NCBI RefSeq assembly: GCF_048820895.1
Contig: NZ_JBMERQ010000002.1
Location: 372,001-436,000 of the forward strand
Direction of reading: 5' to 3'
Source: Cribrihabitans_A neustonicus
GTDB lineage: Bacteria; Pseudomonadota; Alphaproteobacteria; Rhodobacterales; Rhodobacteraceae
DNA length: 64,000 nucleotides
Of this stretch, positions 32,565 to 44,188 are shown in pieces. Position numbers and translations under genes: made by a program. Each line of letters begins with the position of its first letter. Position 1 is the first letter of the stretch. The notes under the pieces were generated by a model. It ran no database searches. It saw only the letters and a program-made list of their open reading frames with translations, and was not told where the DNA came from.

Positions 32565-33002
32565 TCAGTGCAGGGTGTCGATCAACAGGTGTGGTATGCC
32601 GCCGGAGGCTTTCTGCGGTGAGCGGCCACTGCCGTCTATGGTGGCCGAAACCCGCTGGCGCAGGTTGGAGAAGCTGCCAAAGCGCACCACATCGACGGGG
32701 CTGTCGAACTTCAGGGTAATGCGCCGGTGGCCCTGGCAGCCAAGGGCAGAAAGGCTGAGGATTTCACCAGTGAAGCGCTGGCCGAGGTAGCGGCCTTCGA
32801 CTCGCATGCCGATCTGGAACCCGGGTGTACGGGAAGCGCGGGCGCGCAATGTGTTCCAGTCCCGGTAACCGTAGTAATGCGCAATGCGCTCCAGCGCGGT
32901 CGCGTGGGGGATCGGAGGGCCGTTTTTCGCTGCTTCTCTGCGCAGCAGGCGGGCTTCGGTCTTGAGCTGCTGGAGAGATGGGAGGGCGGAGGGTGACTTC
33001 AT
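32565..33002 (-). CDS. small glyoxalase-superfamily-like protein of unknown function
   Basis: A 145-residue soluble protein. The N-terminal half SLQQLKTEARLLRREAAKNG and HATALERIAHYYGYRDWNTL is a helical pattern found in proteins labelled glyoxalase superfamily in Rhodobacterales; the rest (GMRVEGRYLGQRFTGEILSL, ITLKFDSPVDVVRFGSFSNL) looks like a small beta domain. No glyoxalase metal ligands can be pointed out, so enzymatic activity is doubtful. It is convergent with petABC. I recognise the family but not its function. Confidence 0.7.
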   Translation of the reverse strand: MKSPSALPSLQQLKTEARLLRREAAKNGPPIPHATALERIAHYYGYRDWNTLRARASRTPGFQIGMRVEGRYLGQRFTGEILSLSALGCQGHRRITLKFDSPVDVVRFGSFSNLRQRVSATIDGSGRSPQKASGGIPHLLIDTLH

Positions 33003-33196
33003 GGGAGAGCCTTTCGCGTCTGGCGCGCGGTGCCATTGCGGATAGGGCTCGCCTTGCTATCCCGGCCTGCGCGCGGGCGTCAGCTGAATGTCACTCCCGG
33101 ATTTCACCATGGCCACAGGCCGCGAGCGGCGGGTATCCGGCACCCGCGAACGATCCTAAAGCCAAGCGGGCGCGCTCTCAAGCCCGGGCGAGCGCT

Positions 33197-34459
33197 TCAG
33201 GCCGCGAGTTGCGTGCCGGCCACACCGCGGATGGTGGCGGTGACGATCGCGCCTTCCTGCTGGGGGGCGGCGAAGGCCACCTCGGTGAACTGCTCGGTGC
33301 GGCCCATGTGCGGGTTTTCCATCAGGATATGGTGGGTCCGGCCCACCTGCTCCGAGAGGTGGCGTGCGACTTGGGCATCGCCGGCGGCGCGCAGGCGGGC
33401 GGCGCGCTCCTTGATGACCTTGCCGTTCACCTGTTTCGGGATTTTCGCCGCCGGGGTGCCCTCGCGTTTGGAGTAGGGGAAGACGTGCAGCCAGGTCAGG
33501 CCGCAATCGGTGACCAGCTTCAGCGAGTTCTCGAAATGCGCCTCGGTCTCGGTCGGAAAACCCGCGATGATGTCGGCGCCGAAGGTCATTTCGGGGCGCA
33601 GGCGGCGGGCTTCCTCGCAGAAGGCAATGGCATCGTCGCGCAGGTGGCGGCGCGCCATGCGCTTGAGGATCAGGTCGTCGCCGTGCTGCAGGGACAAGTG
33701 CAGATGCGGCATCAGCCGCGGTTCGGTGGCAATCGCCTGCATCAGGTTCTCGTCCGCCTCGATCGAATCGATGGAAGAGATCCGCAGCCGCGGCAGGTCC
33801 GGCACCAGCTTCAGGATCCGCATCACCAGATCGCCCAGCCGCGGCTGCGCCGGCAGGTCGGCGCCCCAGGAGGTGAGGTCCACGCCGGTCAGCACCACCT
33901 CGTTGTAGCCCTTGTCCACCAGCCGCTTGATCTGGTCGATCACCACGCCTGCGGGCACCGAGCGGGAGTTGCCGCGGCCGTAGGGGATGATGCAGAAGGT
34001 GCAGCGGTGGTCGCAGCCGTTCTGTACCTGCACGTAGGCGCGCGAGCGGGTGCCGAAGCCGTCGATCAGGTGGCCTGCAGTCTCTTTCACCGACATGATG
34101 TCGTCGACCTGCACCTTCTCCGTCCGGCCGATGAAATCCGGACCCTTGGCGATCTGTTCCCAGGTGTCGGCCTGCATCTTCTCGGTGTTGCCGATGACGC
34201 GGGTGACCTCTTCCATCGCGGCGAAGGTCTCGGGCTCGGTCTGGGCGGCGCAGCCGGTAACGATAATCGGCGCTTCGGGGTTTTCCCGGCGCAGGCGGCG
34301 GATTTCCTGGCGCGCCTTGCGTACAGCTTCAGCCGTCACCGCGCAGGTGTTGACCACCACGGCGCCGGTGAGGCCCGCGTGCTTGCTCAGCTCCTTCATT
34401 GCCTCGGTCTCGTAGGCGTTCAGCCGGCAGCCGAGGGTGGTGAACTTGGGCGCGCTCAT
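33197..34459 (-). CDS. mtaB: tRNA t6A37 methylthiotransferase
   Basis: Radical-SAM enzyme of 420 residues that converts t6A to ms2t6A at tRNA position 37. The N-terminal UPF0004 domain has TLGCRLNAYETEAM, VVNTCAVTAEAVRKARQ and VTGCAAQTEPE, giving three cluster cysteines. The radical-SAM CxxxCxxC is in NGCDHRCTFCIIPYGRG, and a TRAM-like C-terminus follows. ATG 34459 overlaps the dapF stop as ATGA. The TLGCRLN form is typical of MtaB as opposed to MiaB or RimO. Confidence 0.94.
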   Translation of the reverse strand: MSAPKFTTLGCRLNAYETEAMKELSKHAGLTGAVVVNTCAVTAEAVRKARQEIRRLRRENPEAPIIVTGCAAQTEPETFAAMEEVTRVIGNTEKMQADTWEQIAKGPDFIGRTEKVQVDDIMSVKETAGHLIDGFGTRSRAYVQVQNGCDHRCTFCIIPYGRGNSRSVPAGVVIDQIKRLVDKGYNEVVLTGVDLTSWGADLPAQPRLGDLVMRILKLVPDLPRLRISSIDSIEADENLMQAIATEPRLMPHLHLSLQHGDDLILKRMARRHLRDDAIAFCEEARRLRPEMTFGADIIAGFPTETEAHFENSLKLVTDCGLTWLHVFPYSKREGTPAAKIPKQVNGKVIKERAARLRAAGDAQVARHLSEQVGRTHHILMENPHMGRTEQFTEVAFAAPQQEGAIVTATIRGVAGTQLAA

Positions 34460-35295
34460 GCCAGGCTCTCCAGGAAGGCAGCGGTGAGGCTGCCGGTGAA
34501 GACGTGGACGGTGGGGCCGGTCATCCAGACGCCGTCCTCGCGCCAGTCGATCCACAGCGTGCCGCCGTCCAGGTCGACCTGAACCCTACGCCCCGTCAGG
34601 CCACGGCGCGCAGCCGCGACTGCGGCGGCGCAGGAGGAGGACCCCGACGCCAGCGTCACGCCCACACCGCGCTCCCAGACCCGCATGCGGAGCCGGTCCC
34701 TGCCCGTCACTTCCGCCACCTGCACGTTGGCGCGCTCCGGGTAGAGCGGGTGGTGCTCGTAGCGGGGGCCGAATTCCTCCAGCGGGATCACCTCGGCATC
34801 TTCCACGAAAAAGGTGCAATGCGGGTTGCCCATACCGGTAGCCGTCGGGCCGCCCTCGATAGGCAGCTCAAGCGTGTCCGCGTCCTCGGCCAGCGGGATG
34901 TCCCGCCAATCGAGCTGCGGCAAGCCCATGTTGACGGAGGTGAGCCCATCCCCGGCATCGCGCGCGGTCAGGGAGCCGCGGCCAGTGGTGAGACGCAGCT
35001 CGGTCTTGCCGCTTTCGTCCATCAGATGGCGCGCGACGCAGCGGGTGGCGTTGCCGCATGCAGCCGACGTGGAGCCGTCGGCGTTGTAGAAAACCAGATG
35101 CGCATCCGCCCCGCCCTCGCCCGGCGCAATCACCGTAAGCTGGTCGAATCCCACGCCGAACTGCCGGTGCGCGATGCCCCTGGCCAGCGCCGGGGTAATC
35201 TCCACCGCGCGGGCGCGCGCGTCGACAATGACAAAGTCATTGCCCAGCCCGTGCATCTTCATGAAAGGGAAAGCGGTATCTGCCGGAGTGCTCAT
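34456..35295 (-). CDS. dapF: diaminopimelate epimerase, with Ser at the second catalytic Cys position
   Basis: Interconverts LL- and meso-diaminopimelate for lysine and peptidoglycan. The 279 residues carry MKMHGLGNDFVIVDARA and the first catalytic Cys80 in SAACGNATRC. The second active-site motif, normally ACGTGACA or similar, reads LASGSSSCAAA, placing Ser217 where the second catalytic Cys should be; the nearest Cys is 222. I checked the codon (TCG). ATG 35295 is chosen because MSTPADTAFPFMKMHG is the normal length; the frame runs 41 codons further up across a tRNA promoter. The gene overlaps mtaB by 4 bases. Confidence 0.92.
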   Translation of the reverse strand: MSTPADTAFPFMKMHGLGNDFVIVDARARAVEITPALARGIAHRQFGVGFDQLTVIAPGEGGADAHLVFYNADGSTSAACGNATRCVARHLMDESGKTELRLTTGRGSLTARDAGDGLTSVNMGLPQLDWRDIPLAEDADTLELPIEGGPTATGMGNPHCTFFVEDAEVIPLEEFGPRYEHHPLYPERANVQVAEVTGRDRLRMRVWERGVGVTLASGSSSCAAAVAAARRGLTGRRVQVDLDGGTLWIDWREDGVWMTGPTVHVFTGSLTAAFLESLA

Positions 35296-35361
35296 GGCGG
35301 GCATATAGACCCGTGCCAAAGATGAATCCAGCCTTGCTGCGAGAAAGTTGAAAAAAAGGGG

Positions 35362-35390
35362 TTGACCCCCTGCGCTACTCCCCCTAGATA
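35362..35390 (+). promoter_or_regulatory. sigma-70 type promoter for tRNA-Lys
   Basis: TTGACC (35362-35367), a 17-base spacer, and TAGATA (35385-35390): a near-consensus stable-RNA promoter reading toward tRNA-Lys at 35493. It lies in the dapF upstream region and points away from dapF. Confidence 0.75.
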
Positions 35391-35492
35391 CGCCGCCTAT
35401 CGGGACAGCGCGGCACACGCTGCCAAGCCAGCCCGAAGCGAAATAAGCGCTTGAACCTCTTGGGAAAAACGCTTAGACCGCGACGAAGAAGT

Positions 35493-35568
35493 GGGCCGTT
35501 AGCTCAGTTGGTAGAGCAACTGACTTTTAATCAGTGGGTCGCAGGTTCGAATCCTGCACGGCTCACCA
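35493..35568 (+). tRNA. tRNA-Lys (anticodon TTT)
   Basis: A 76-nt cloverleaf including encoded CCA. Acceptor GGGCCGT pairs with ACGGCTC, the D arm is AGCTCAGTTGGTAGAGC, and the anticodon stem ACTGA/TCAGT holds loop CTTTTAA with TTT at 34-36. The T arm is CGCAGGTTCGAATCCTGC. Reads AAA/AAG codons. Confidence 0.98.
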
Positions 35569-35698
35569 CTTCCTCCCCCGGACAATGTGCGCCAGCGGAA
35601 CGCAGCCTTCAGGCTGCTGTTCATGGCCGGTGCTGGCTGCGGGCGGCGCCGGGGCGCCGCTGCCGCTGGCCGCGGCAGCTGCTGGCTGCCGGTCCGGA

Positions 35699-36988
35699 TC
35701 AGACGATGACCTCCTGGCGCTCCTGCTCGCCGACGCCAAAGACGCGTTTGTAGCGTTCAATCTCGTCCTTCGGGCCCATCGCCTTCTCCGGGTTGTCGGA
35801 GAGTTTCACCGTTGGCCGGCCGTTCGCCGCAACCGCCTTGCACACCAGCGAAAACGGCGCCAGCGCATTGTTCGGCACGAGGCCGCGAAAATCGTTGGTC
35901 AGCAGTGTGCCCCAGCCGAAAGAAACCTTGGTGCGGTCCGAGAACTGGCCGTGCAGTGCAAGGATCTGCTCCACGTCGAGCCCGTCGGAGAAGATCACCC
36001 GTTTCTGCGCCGGGTCCTCGCCGCGCTCGCGCCACCAGTTGATCGCAGTTTCGGCGCCTTTCACCGGGTCGCCGCTGTCGATGCGGATGCCGGTCCAGCC
36101 GGCCAGCCAGTCCGGGGCATTATCCAGAAAGCCCTTGCTGCCATAGGTGTCGGGCAGGATGATTCGCAGGTTGCCCTCGTGCTCGTCATGCCAGTCCGAC
36201 AGGACGTCGTAGGGCGCCTGGGCCAGTTCGGCGTCACTTTCGGCGAGCGCGGAATAGACCATCGGCAGCTCATGCGCGTTGGTGCCAATTGCCTCCACTT
36301 CCCGGCGCATCGCGATCAGGCAGTTGGAGGTGCCGGTGAATTTCTCCCCCAGCCCCTCGATCATCGCCTGCACGCACCAGTCCTGCCAAAGGAAGGAGTG
36401 GCGGCGGCGGGTGCCGAAATCGGCGATGGTAAGGCCAGCGCACTGGCGCAGGCGCTCGATTTTCTCCCACACCCTTGTCATCGCCCGGGCGTAGAGCACC
36501 TGCAGCTCGAAGCGGCCCATGCTGTTGATCACCGCGCGCGACCGCAGCTCCATCAGCACGGCGAGGGCGGGGATTTCCCACATCATCACCTCGGGCCATT
36601 TGCCCTCGAACGTCAGCTCGTACTGGTCGCCCTTGCGTTCCAGGTGGTATGGCGGCAGGCGCAGCCCCTCGAACCATTCCATGAAATCCGGGCGGAACAT
36701 TTGGCGCTTGCCGTAGAAAGTGTTGCCGCGCAGCCAAGTGCTCTCGCCGCGGCTGAGCGAAAGCGAGCGGATATGATCTAGCTGCTCGCGCAGTTCGCCT
36801 TCGTCGATCAGCCGGGCCAGCGGCACATGGGCCGAACGGTTGATGAGCGAAAAGGTCACCGTGGTGTCCGGCTTGTTGCGGAACACCGACTGGCACATCA
36901 GCAGCTTGTAGAAATCGGTGTCGATCAGGGAGCGGACGATCGGGTCGATCTTCCATTTGTGATTGTAGACACGGGTTGCAATATCCAC
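35699..36988 (-). CDS. pncB: nicotinate phosphoribosyltransferase
   Basis: Makes nicotinate mononucleotide from nicotinate, PRPP and ATP in NAD salvage; 429 residues. Features are SLIDTDFYKLLMCQSVFR at the N-terminus, the phospho-His site IADFGTRRRHSFLWQ, TGTSNCLIAMRR, and the PRPP region TGIRIDSGDPVKGAETAI and KRVIFSDGLDVEQI. It works after nicotinamidase PncA, encoded about 2.5 kb away on the same strand with a hybrid sensor kinase between them. Confidence 0.96.
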   Translation of the reverse strand: MDIATRVYNHKWKIDPIVRSLIDTDFYKLLMCQSVFRNKPDTTVTFSLINRSAHVPLARLIDEGELREQLDHIRSLSLSRGESTWLRGNTFYGKRQMFRPDFMEWFEGLRLPPYHLERKGDQYELTFEGKWPEVMMWEIPALAVLMELRSRAVINSMGRFELQVLYARAMTRVWEKIERLRQCAGLTIADFGTRRRHSFLWQDWCVQAMIEGLGEKFTGTSNCLIAMRREVEAIGTNAHELPMVYSALAESDAELAQAPYDVLSDWHDEHEGNLRIILPDTYGSKGFLDNAPDWLAGWTGIRIDSGDPVKGAETAINWWRERGEDPAQKRVIFSDGLDVEQILALHGQFSDRTKVSFGWGTLLTNDFRGLVPNNALAPFSLVCKAVAANGRPTVKLSDNPEKAMGPKDEIERYKRVFGVGEQERQEVIV

Positions 36989-37051
36989 CGGCGGCCTCTG
37001 CAGATTGGGTCATCGGTTGATAGGATAGCCTGCGTTTGGGGGCAAAGGAAA

Positions 37052-39418
<2,367 letters not shown>

Positions 39419-39489
39419 CCGAAAACCTTGCCACTCGATAACGCAGGGTGAGGTTAGGCAGACGCGCGTTAAGAATTTGCTTATTCAGT

Positions 39490-40086
39490 CTATCGGAGTA
39501 ACTCCGCGCCGGCGTCCCGCATTCGCTGCAGGGCCGTTTGCAGCGATCCGTCGAGGTCGATGGCCCGGCAGGCGGGCAGCGCCACCGTGACCTCGAATCC
39601 CAGCCGCCGCGCATCCAGCGCAGTGAAGGCGACGCAGAAATCGGTGGCCAGTCCGGCCAGCGTCAGCCGGGTGATGCCGCGGCTGCGCAGGTAGCCGTCG
39701 AGTCCGGTAGGAGTGGTCTGATCGTTCTCGAAAAAGCCGGAATAGCTGTCCACCGCGGCGCGGAACCCCTTGCGCAGGATGAGGTCGCCATCGGTGCGCA
39801 AGTCCTTGTGGAAAGCGGCGCCTCGGCTTCCCTGCACGCAGTGGTCGGGCCAGAGTACTTGGGAGCCATAGGGCATCTTTACCGTTTCGAATGCGGCCTT
39901 GCCGGGGTGGGAGGAGGCAAACGAGGAATGCCCGGCCGGGTGCCAGTCCTGGGTCAGGAGCACGGTTTCAAATCGGTCCATCATCGCGTTGATGGGGGCG
40001 ACAACCTCGTCGCCGCCCGGAACGGCGAGGGCTCCGCCGGGGCAGAAATCGTTCTGCACGTCGATCACAATCAGGGCGTCAGACAT
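39490..40086 (-). CDS. pncA: nicotinamidase
   Basis: Hydrolyses nicotinamide to nicotinate, 198 residues of the isochorismatase-like fold. The catalytic Asp is in LIVIDVQNDFCPGGALAV, the metal ligands in TQDWHPAGHSSFASSH, and the nucleophilic Cys in LAGLATDFCVAFTALDA. I use ATG 40086 with AAAGGAG upstream; the open frame extends 62 codons further but is not homologous. It feeds PncB downstream on the same strand. Confidence 0.95.
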   Translation of the reverse strand: MSDALIVIDVQNDFCPGGALAVPGGDEVVAPINAMMDRFETVLLTQDWHPAGHSSFASSHPGKAAFETVKMPYGSQVLWPDHCVQGSRGAAFHKDLRTDGDLILRKGFRAAVDSYSGFFENDQTTPTGLDGYLRSRGITRLTLAGLATDFCVAFTALDARRLGFEVTVALPACRAIDLDGSLQTALQRMRDAGAELLR

Positions 40087-40264
40087 GGCGGGCTCCTTTG
40101 CTGCTTCTCCATAGTTAGCCGGATGGCGGTGGAATGGGAACGGCCGCATCTGCGGCGGCGATTGCGGAGGGCGGCAAAGATGCAGCAAAAACCCTTGTTT
40201 TGCTGGGCTGGGGCGCAGCTGCTTGGGCTTGAAAAATGCCGCGGTTGGGACTAAGGGCGGCGGT

Positions 40265-41176
40265 ATGTACACGATTGCCGCCCTCTACCACTTCACCCGT
40301 TTCCCCGACCCCTCCGCGATCCGGCCCGCGCTTCTGGAGCTGTGCCAGGCGCAAGGCGTGAAAGGATCGCTGCTACTGGCGCAGGAAGGGATCAACGGCA
40401 CCATCGCGGGCCCGCGGGCCGGGATCGATACGGTGCTGGCGCATATCCGCGCGCTGCCGGGCTGTGCGGATTTGGAGTGGAAGGAAGCCACTGCTTCCGA
40501 GCCGCCCTTCGGCAAGATGAAGGTACGCCTGAAGCGCGAGATCGTCACCATGGGCCAGCCGGACGTCGACCCGCGCGCCTCGGTCGGGCATTACGTCGAG
40601 CCGAAGGACTGGAACGACCTGATCCGGCAGGACGATGTGGTGGTGATCGACACCCGCAACGATTACGAGGTGGCGATCGGCACCTTTGAGGGCGCGGTCG
40701 ACCCCAGGACCGAAAGCTTCCGCGACTTCCCCGCTTGGTGGGAGGCCAACAAGGACCGCTTCCACAACAAGCGCGTCGCGATGTTCTGCACCGGCGGCAT
40801 CCGCTGCGAGAAATCGACCAACTATCTGCTTGGGCAGGGGGTGCAGGACGTTTATCACCTCAAGGGCGGCATCCTGCGCTACCTGGAGGAGGTGCCGGAG
40901 GCGGACAGCAGCTGGAAGGGCGAATGCTTTGTCTTCGACAACCGGGTCTCGGTCGGCCACGGGCTGGTCGAGGGGCCGCACGAGTTGTGCCACGGCTGCC
41001 GCCGGCCGATCCTGCTAGAAGACAAGGCCCGGCCCGGGTTCGAGCAGGGGGTGAGCTGCCACCAGTGCATCGACGAGACTTCGGAAGAGGACAAAGCCCG
41101 GTTCCGTGAGCGCCAGAAGCAGATGCAGCTGGCCCGTGAGCGCGGCGAGGACCACCTGGGATCAATCCCGCTCTAA
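40265..41176 (+). CDS. trhO: tRNA uridine-34 hydroxylase (rhodanese-like)
   Basis: Oxygen-dependent hydroxylation of wobble uridine, a step toward ho5U-type modifications; 303 residues. The N-terminal domain has LLLAQEGINGTIAGPR. The rhodanese domain has VVVIDTRNDYEVAIGTF and the active Cys175 in VAMFCTGGIRCEKS. The C-terminal part has two Cys pairs (CHGCRRP and CHQCIDE) typical of the family. ATG 40265 is the normal family start. It is divergent from pncA. Confidence 0.93.
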   Translation: MYTIAALYHFTRFPDPSAIRPALLELCQAQGVKGSLLLAQEGINGTIAGPRAGIDTVLAHIRALPGCADLEWKEATASEPPFGKMKVRLKREIVTMGQPDVDPRASVGHYVEPKDWNDLIRQDDVVVIDTRNDYEVAIGTFEGAVDPRTESFRDFPAWWEANKDRFHNKRVAMFCTGGIRCEKSTNYLLGQGVQDVYHLKGGILRYLEEVPEADSSWKGECFVFDNRVSVGHGLVEGPHELCHGCRRPILLEDKARPGFEQGVSCHQCIDETSEEDKARFRERQKQMQLARERGEDHLGSIPL

Positions 41177-41211
41177 TTCCGGCACGGAGCGGCGCAGCTG
41201 GGCGGAAGAAC

Positions 41212-43293
41212 TCAGGAAACTGCGCTGCGGAAGGTGTCCGGCCCTGTGTCCGGCACGTCCTCAGGTATGTGCCGGGCGATCAGTTGCAGCATTTCTGCGC
41301 GGCTCATCGGCTTGCCGAAGTAGAACCCTTGCACCGAATTGCACTTCTCGGTCCTTAGGAAATCCAGCTCGTCCTGCACCTCGACGCCTTCGGCCAGCAC
41401 CGGGATGTTGAGCGCGGCGCCCAGGAGCAGGGTCGAGCGCACGATGGCGGCGCGCTGCTCGTCCTTGTGGACGTCCTGGACGAAGCTGCGGTCGATCTTG
41501 ATCTTGTCGAAGGGGAAGGTCTGCAGCATCGCGAGCGACGAATAGCCGGTGCCGAAATCGTCCATCGCGATGCGGATGCCCAGGCTCTTCAGCTTGTGCA
41601 TCACCCGCAGCGTATGGGTCTGGTCGTCGATGATGCTGGCCTCGGTGATCTCCAGCTCCAGCCGTTCGGGGGCCAAACCGGTTTCCATCAGAATGTCCAT
41701 CACCATTTCGATGAAGGAGGGCTGCACCAGCTGCTGCGGCGCCACGTTGACGGCGACGCTGTAGGAGCGGGGCCAGCTGGCCGCCTCACGGCAGGCGGTG
41801 CGCAGCACCCAATGGCCGATCTCGCGGATCAGGCCGGTCTCCTCGGCGACCGGGATGAATTCGTCGGGGCCGATCAGGCCGCGCTCCGGGTGGTTCCAGC
41901 GCAGGAGCACCTCAAAGCCCACCGGCTCAAGCGAGGTGAGGTCGTTCTGCAGCTGATAGACCAGCTCGAACTGGTCCTCCGCGCAGGCCTGGCGCAGGTC
42001 GTGAATCAGTAAGAGCTTGTCACGGCTCTGACGGTCCATGTCCTCGTTGTAGAAGCAGATGTGGTGCTCGTCGTCAGTTTTTGCGCGGTACATGGCAAGG
42101 TCGGACTTGTGCAGGAGGTCGCGCGGCACCGTGCCGTCATGCAGGCTGGTGGCGGCGCCGATCGCAGCGCCGACCCGGACCGAGGCGTCTTCCAGATCGA
42201 CCGGCTCGATGATCGCGGCGTGCAGGCGTTCAGCGAAGGCAGCCACTTCCTCGATATGGCGGAAGCCGCGTTTCATGGCCACAAATTCGTCCCCGCCGGC
42301 GCGGGCGGCAAATTCATCGCGCTCCAGCGCGGCGCCGATGCGGCTGGCGGCGGTCTTCAGAACCTCGTCGCCGACAGCATGGCCATAGAGATCGTTCACT
42401 TCCTTGAACAGGTTGAGATCGATGGTCAGGAGGGCCACCGCCTCACTGCCGCCGCGCTCCAGCCGGGGAGTAAGTTCGGCCAGTTTGCGGTTCAGCCACA
42501 TGCGGTTCTTCATTCCCGTAAGCGGATCATGCAGCGCGGCGTGCCGGAGCTGGCCGCGCGCTTCGTTTTCCAGGTTTTCCTCGATGCTGGTGGCGGCGAA
42601 ACCGACCAGCAGGATCAGCCCCATCACCGCAAAGATCAGCATCGCCAGGGTGGCATCGGAGATCACCTGCGCTGGCACGGAAACAGCCGGCGAGAGCTCG
42701 ATGCGGATGGCGCTCATGCCGGTGAAATGCATGGCACAGATTGCTGCCACCATCAGCGCCGCGGCCTTCACCCGCCGGTAGCGCAGCCCGGGGATGGGCA
42801 GGCACAGCCAAGACGCCGCTCCGAGGAGGAGACCGAGCAGAACCGAGGCCGCGAGCAGCCCGGGCGACCAAAGGATCTTCCCGGGCAGCAGATAGGCCGA
42901 CATCCCGGTGTAGTGCATCGCGGAGACCGACAGGCCGAAGACCGCACCCGCCAGGCCGCCCGCAATGCGGCGGGGGGCAAAGCCAAGGATGCTGTTGGCC
43001 AGCGCCATGCCGATCACCGCCACCCCCAACGAAAGGCCGGTGGCCACCGGCTCGTAGCCGTCCGGGTAGCCTGGCTCATAGGCGAGCATGGCAATGAAAT
43101 GGGTGGACCAGATAGTGGCGCCCGCGATTAGGCTGTTCAGCCCCAGCTGCACCAGCCGCCGCCGCCCTTGCGCGTCCAGGAGCCGCTGGCCCAGCTGCAC
43201 CGACAGCCAGGAACCGATGATGCAGACGACGGCCGCCGCTCCCACCAAGGCGAGACTGTGTTCATTGGTCAGGCAGTCGATGACTCGGTACAT
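41212..43293 (-). CDS. MHYT-GGDEF-EAL c-di-GMP enzyme
   Basis: A 693-residue membrane protein that may both make and break c-di-GMP. The N-terminal seven-helix MHYT sensor has three repeats (WSTHFIAMLAYEPG, SAMHYTGMSAYLLPG, CAMHFTGMSAIRIE), proposed to bind copper and sense O2, CO or NO. The GGDEF domain is intact (ARAGGDEFVAM) with LHDPLTGMKNRMWLNR. The EAL domain begins EVLLRWNHPERGLIGP, a common active variant of EAL, and has AMDDFGTGYSSLAML and LAEGVEVQDELDF. I start at ATG 43293 (MYRVIDCLTNEHSLAL), the usual MHYT start; the frame is open 72 codons further. Confidence 0.92.
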   Translation of the reverse strand: MYRVIDCLTNEHSLALVGAAAVVCIIGSWLSVQLGQRLLDAQGRRRLVQLGLNSLIAGATIWSTHFIAMLAYEPGYPDGYEPVATGLSLGVAVIGMALANSILGFAPRRIAGGLAGAVFGLSVSAMHYTGMSAYLLPGKILWSPGLLAASVLLGLLLGAASWLCLPIPGLRYRRVKAAALMVAAICAMHFTGMSAIRIELSPAVSVPAQVISDATLAMLIFAVMGLILLVGFAATSIEENLENEARGQLRHAALHDPLTGMKNRMWLNRKLAELTPRLERGGSEAVALLTIDLNLFKEVNDLYGHAVGDEVLKTAASRIGAALERDEFAARAGGDEFVAMKRGFRHIEEVAAFAERLHAAIIEPVDLEDASVRVGAAIGAATSLHDGTVPRDLLHKSDLAMYRAKTDDEHHICFYNEDMDRQSRDKLLLIHDLRQACAEDQFELVYQLQNDLTSLEPVGFEVLLRWNHPERGLIGPDEFIPVAEETGLIREIGHWVLRTACREAASWPRSYSVAVNVAPQQLVQPSFIEMVMDILMETGLAPERLELEITEASIIDDQTHTLRVMHKLKSLGIRIAMDDFGTGYSSLAMLQTFPFDKIKIDRSFVQDVHKDEQRAAIVRSTLLLGAALNIPVLAEGVEVQDELDFLRTEKCNSVQGFYFGKPMSRAEMLQLIARHIPEDVPDTGPDTFRSAVS

Positions 43294-43489
43294 GCTTCGG
43301 GCGCCCCAATCGCAAAATTTCCGCAAACTCCGTCTCATGCGCGGGGTTAACAAGTTCACAAGACGCCAAGGCGATACGCCGCCGATTTTATGCATTTGCA
43401 CGGTATCTTTATCCTTGCCGACCGGCCGCACTTGCGGGGGGCGCCGCTTCACGGCAGGCTGCGCGCCAATAGCAAACAGGGGATGGGCA

Positions 43490-44188
43490 ATGGCCGATAC
43501 GCTTTTCAAATTGCCGGCGGCACCGGTGATCGCGGTGAAGGGGGCGCGGGCGGGCTATCCCTGCGGGCGGATCTTCTGCGTCGGCCGCAACTATGCCGCC
43601 CACGCGGCGGAGATGGGCAACGAAGTCGACCGGGAGGCGCCCTTTTATTTCACCAAGTCCGCCGCCAACGCGGTCCTGGCCGGGGCAGAAGTGCCCTATC
43701 CTCCCGGCACGGAGAACTTCCATCACGAGATGGAACTCGCGGTGGCGGTCGGCGCGCCGCTGTTCCGGGCTCCGCCGGAGACGGCTATGGCGGCAGTCTT
43801 CGGCTATGCTTGCGCGCTCGACATGACCCGGCGCGACCTGCAGCAGCGCGAGCGCCAGAAGCAGCGGCCGTGGGATCTGGGCAAGGACGTGGAGGCGGGC
43901 ACCGTGCTCGGCCCAATCACCCGCGCCGCCGACTGGGGCGGGCCGGGGGCGCAGCGCATCTGGCTGGAGGTGAACGGCGAGACCCGCCAGGACGCGCACC
44001 TGTCCGAGATGGTCTGGCCGGTGGCGCACCTGCTAAGCCACCTCTCAGGATTCTATCACCTGCGGCCGGGTGATCTGGTGCTGACGGGCACCCCAGCCGG
44101 GGTCGGGCCGGTGGCGGCCGGGGACCGCCTGCGCGGCGGCATCGACGGTCTTGAACCGGTGGAGCTGGCGCTCACTGCGGCGGAATGA
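43490..44188 (+). CDS. fumarylacetoacetate hydrolase family protein
   Basis: A 232-residue metal-dependent hydrolase or decarboxylase fold. It has the IFCVGRNYAAHAAEMGN motif, the metal ligands in FHHEMELAVAVG, CALDMTRRDLQQ with KQRPWDLGKDVE, and the GDLVLTGTPAGVGPV ending. Relatives act on acylpyruvates, oxaloacetate or homoprotocatechuate intermediates. ATG 43490 has AGGGGA nearby. It appears alone; the next gene is 360 bases away. Confidence 0.88.
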   Translation: MADTLFKLPAAPVIAVKGARAGYPCGRIFCVGRNYAAHAAEMGNEVDREAPFYFTKSAANAVLAGAEVPYPPGTENFHHEMELAVAVGAPLFRAPPETAMAAVFGYACALDMTRRDLQQRERQKQRPWDLGKDVEAGTVLGPITRAADWGGPGAQRIWLEVNGETRQDAHLSEMVWPVAHLLSHLSGFYHLRPGDLVLTGTPAGVGPVAAGDRLRGGIDGLEPVELALTAAE

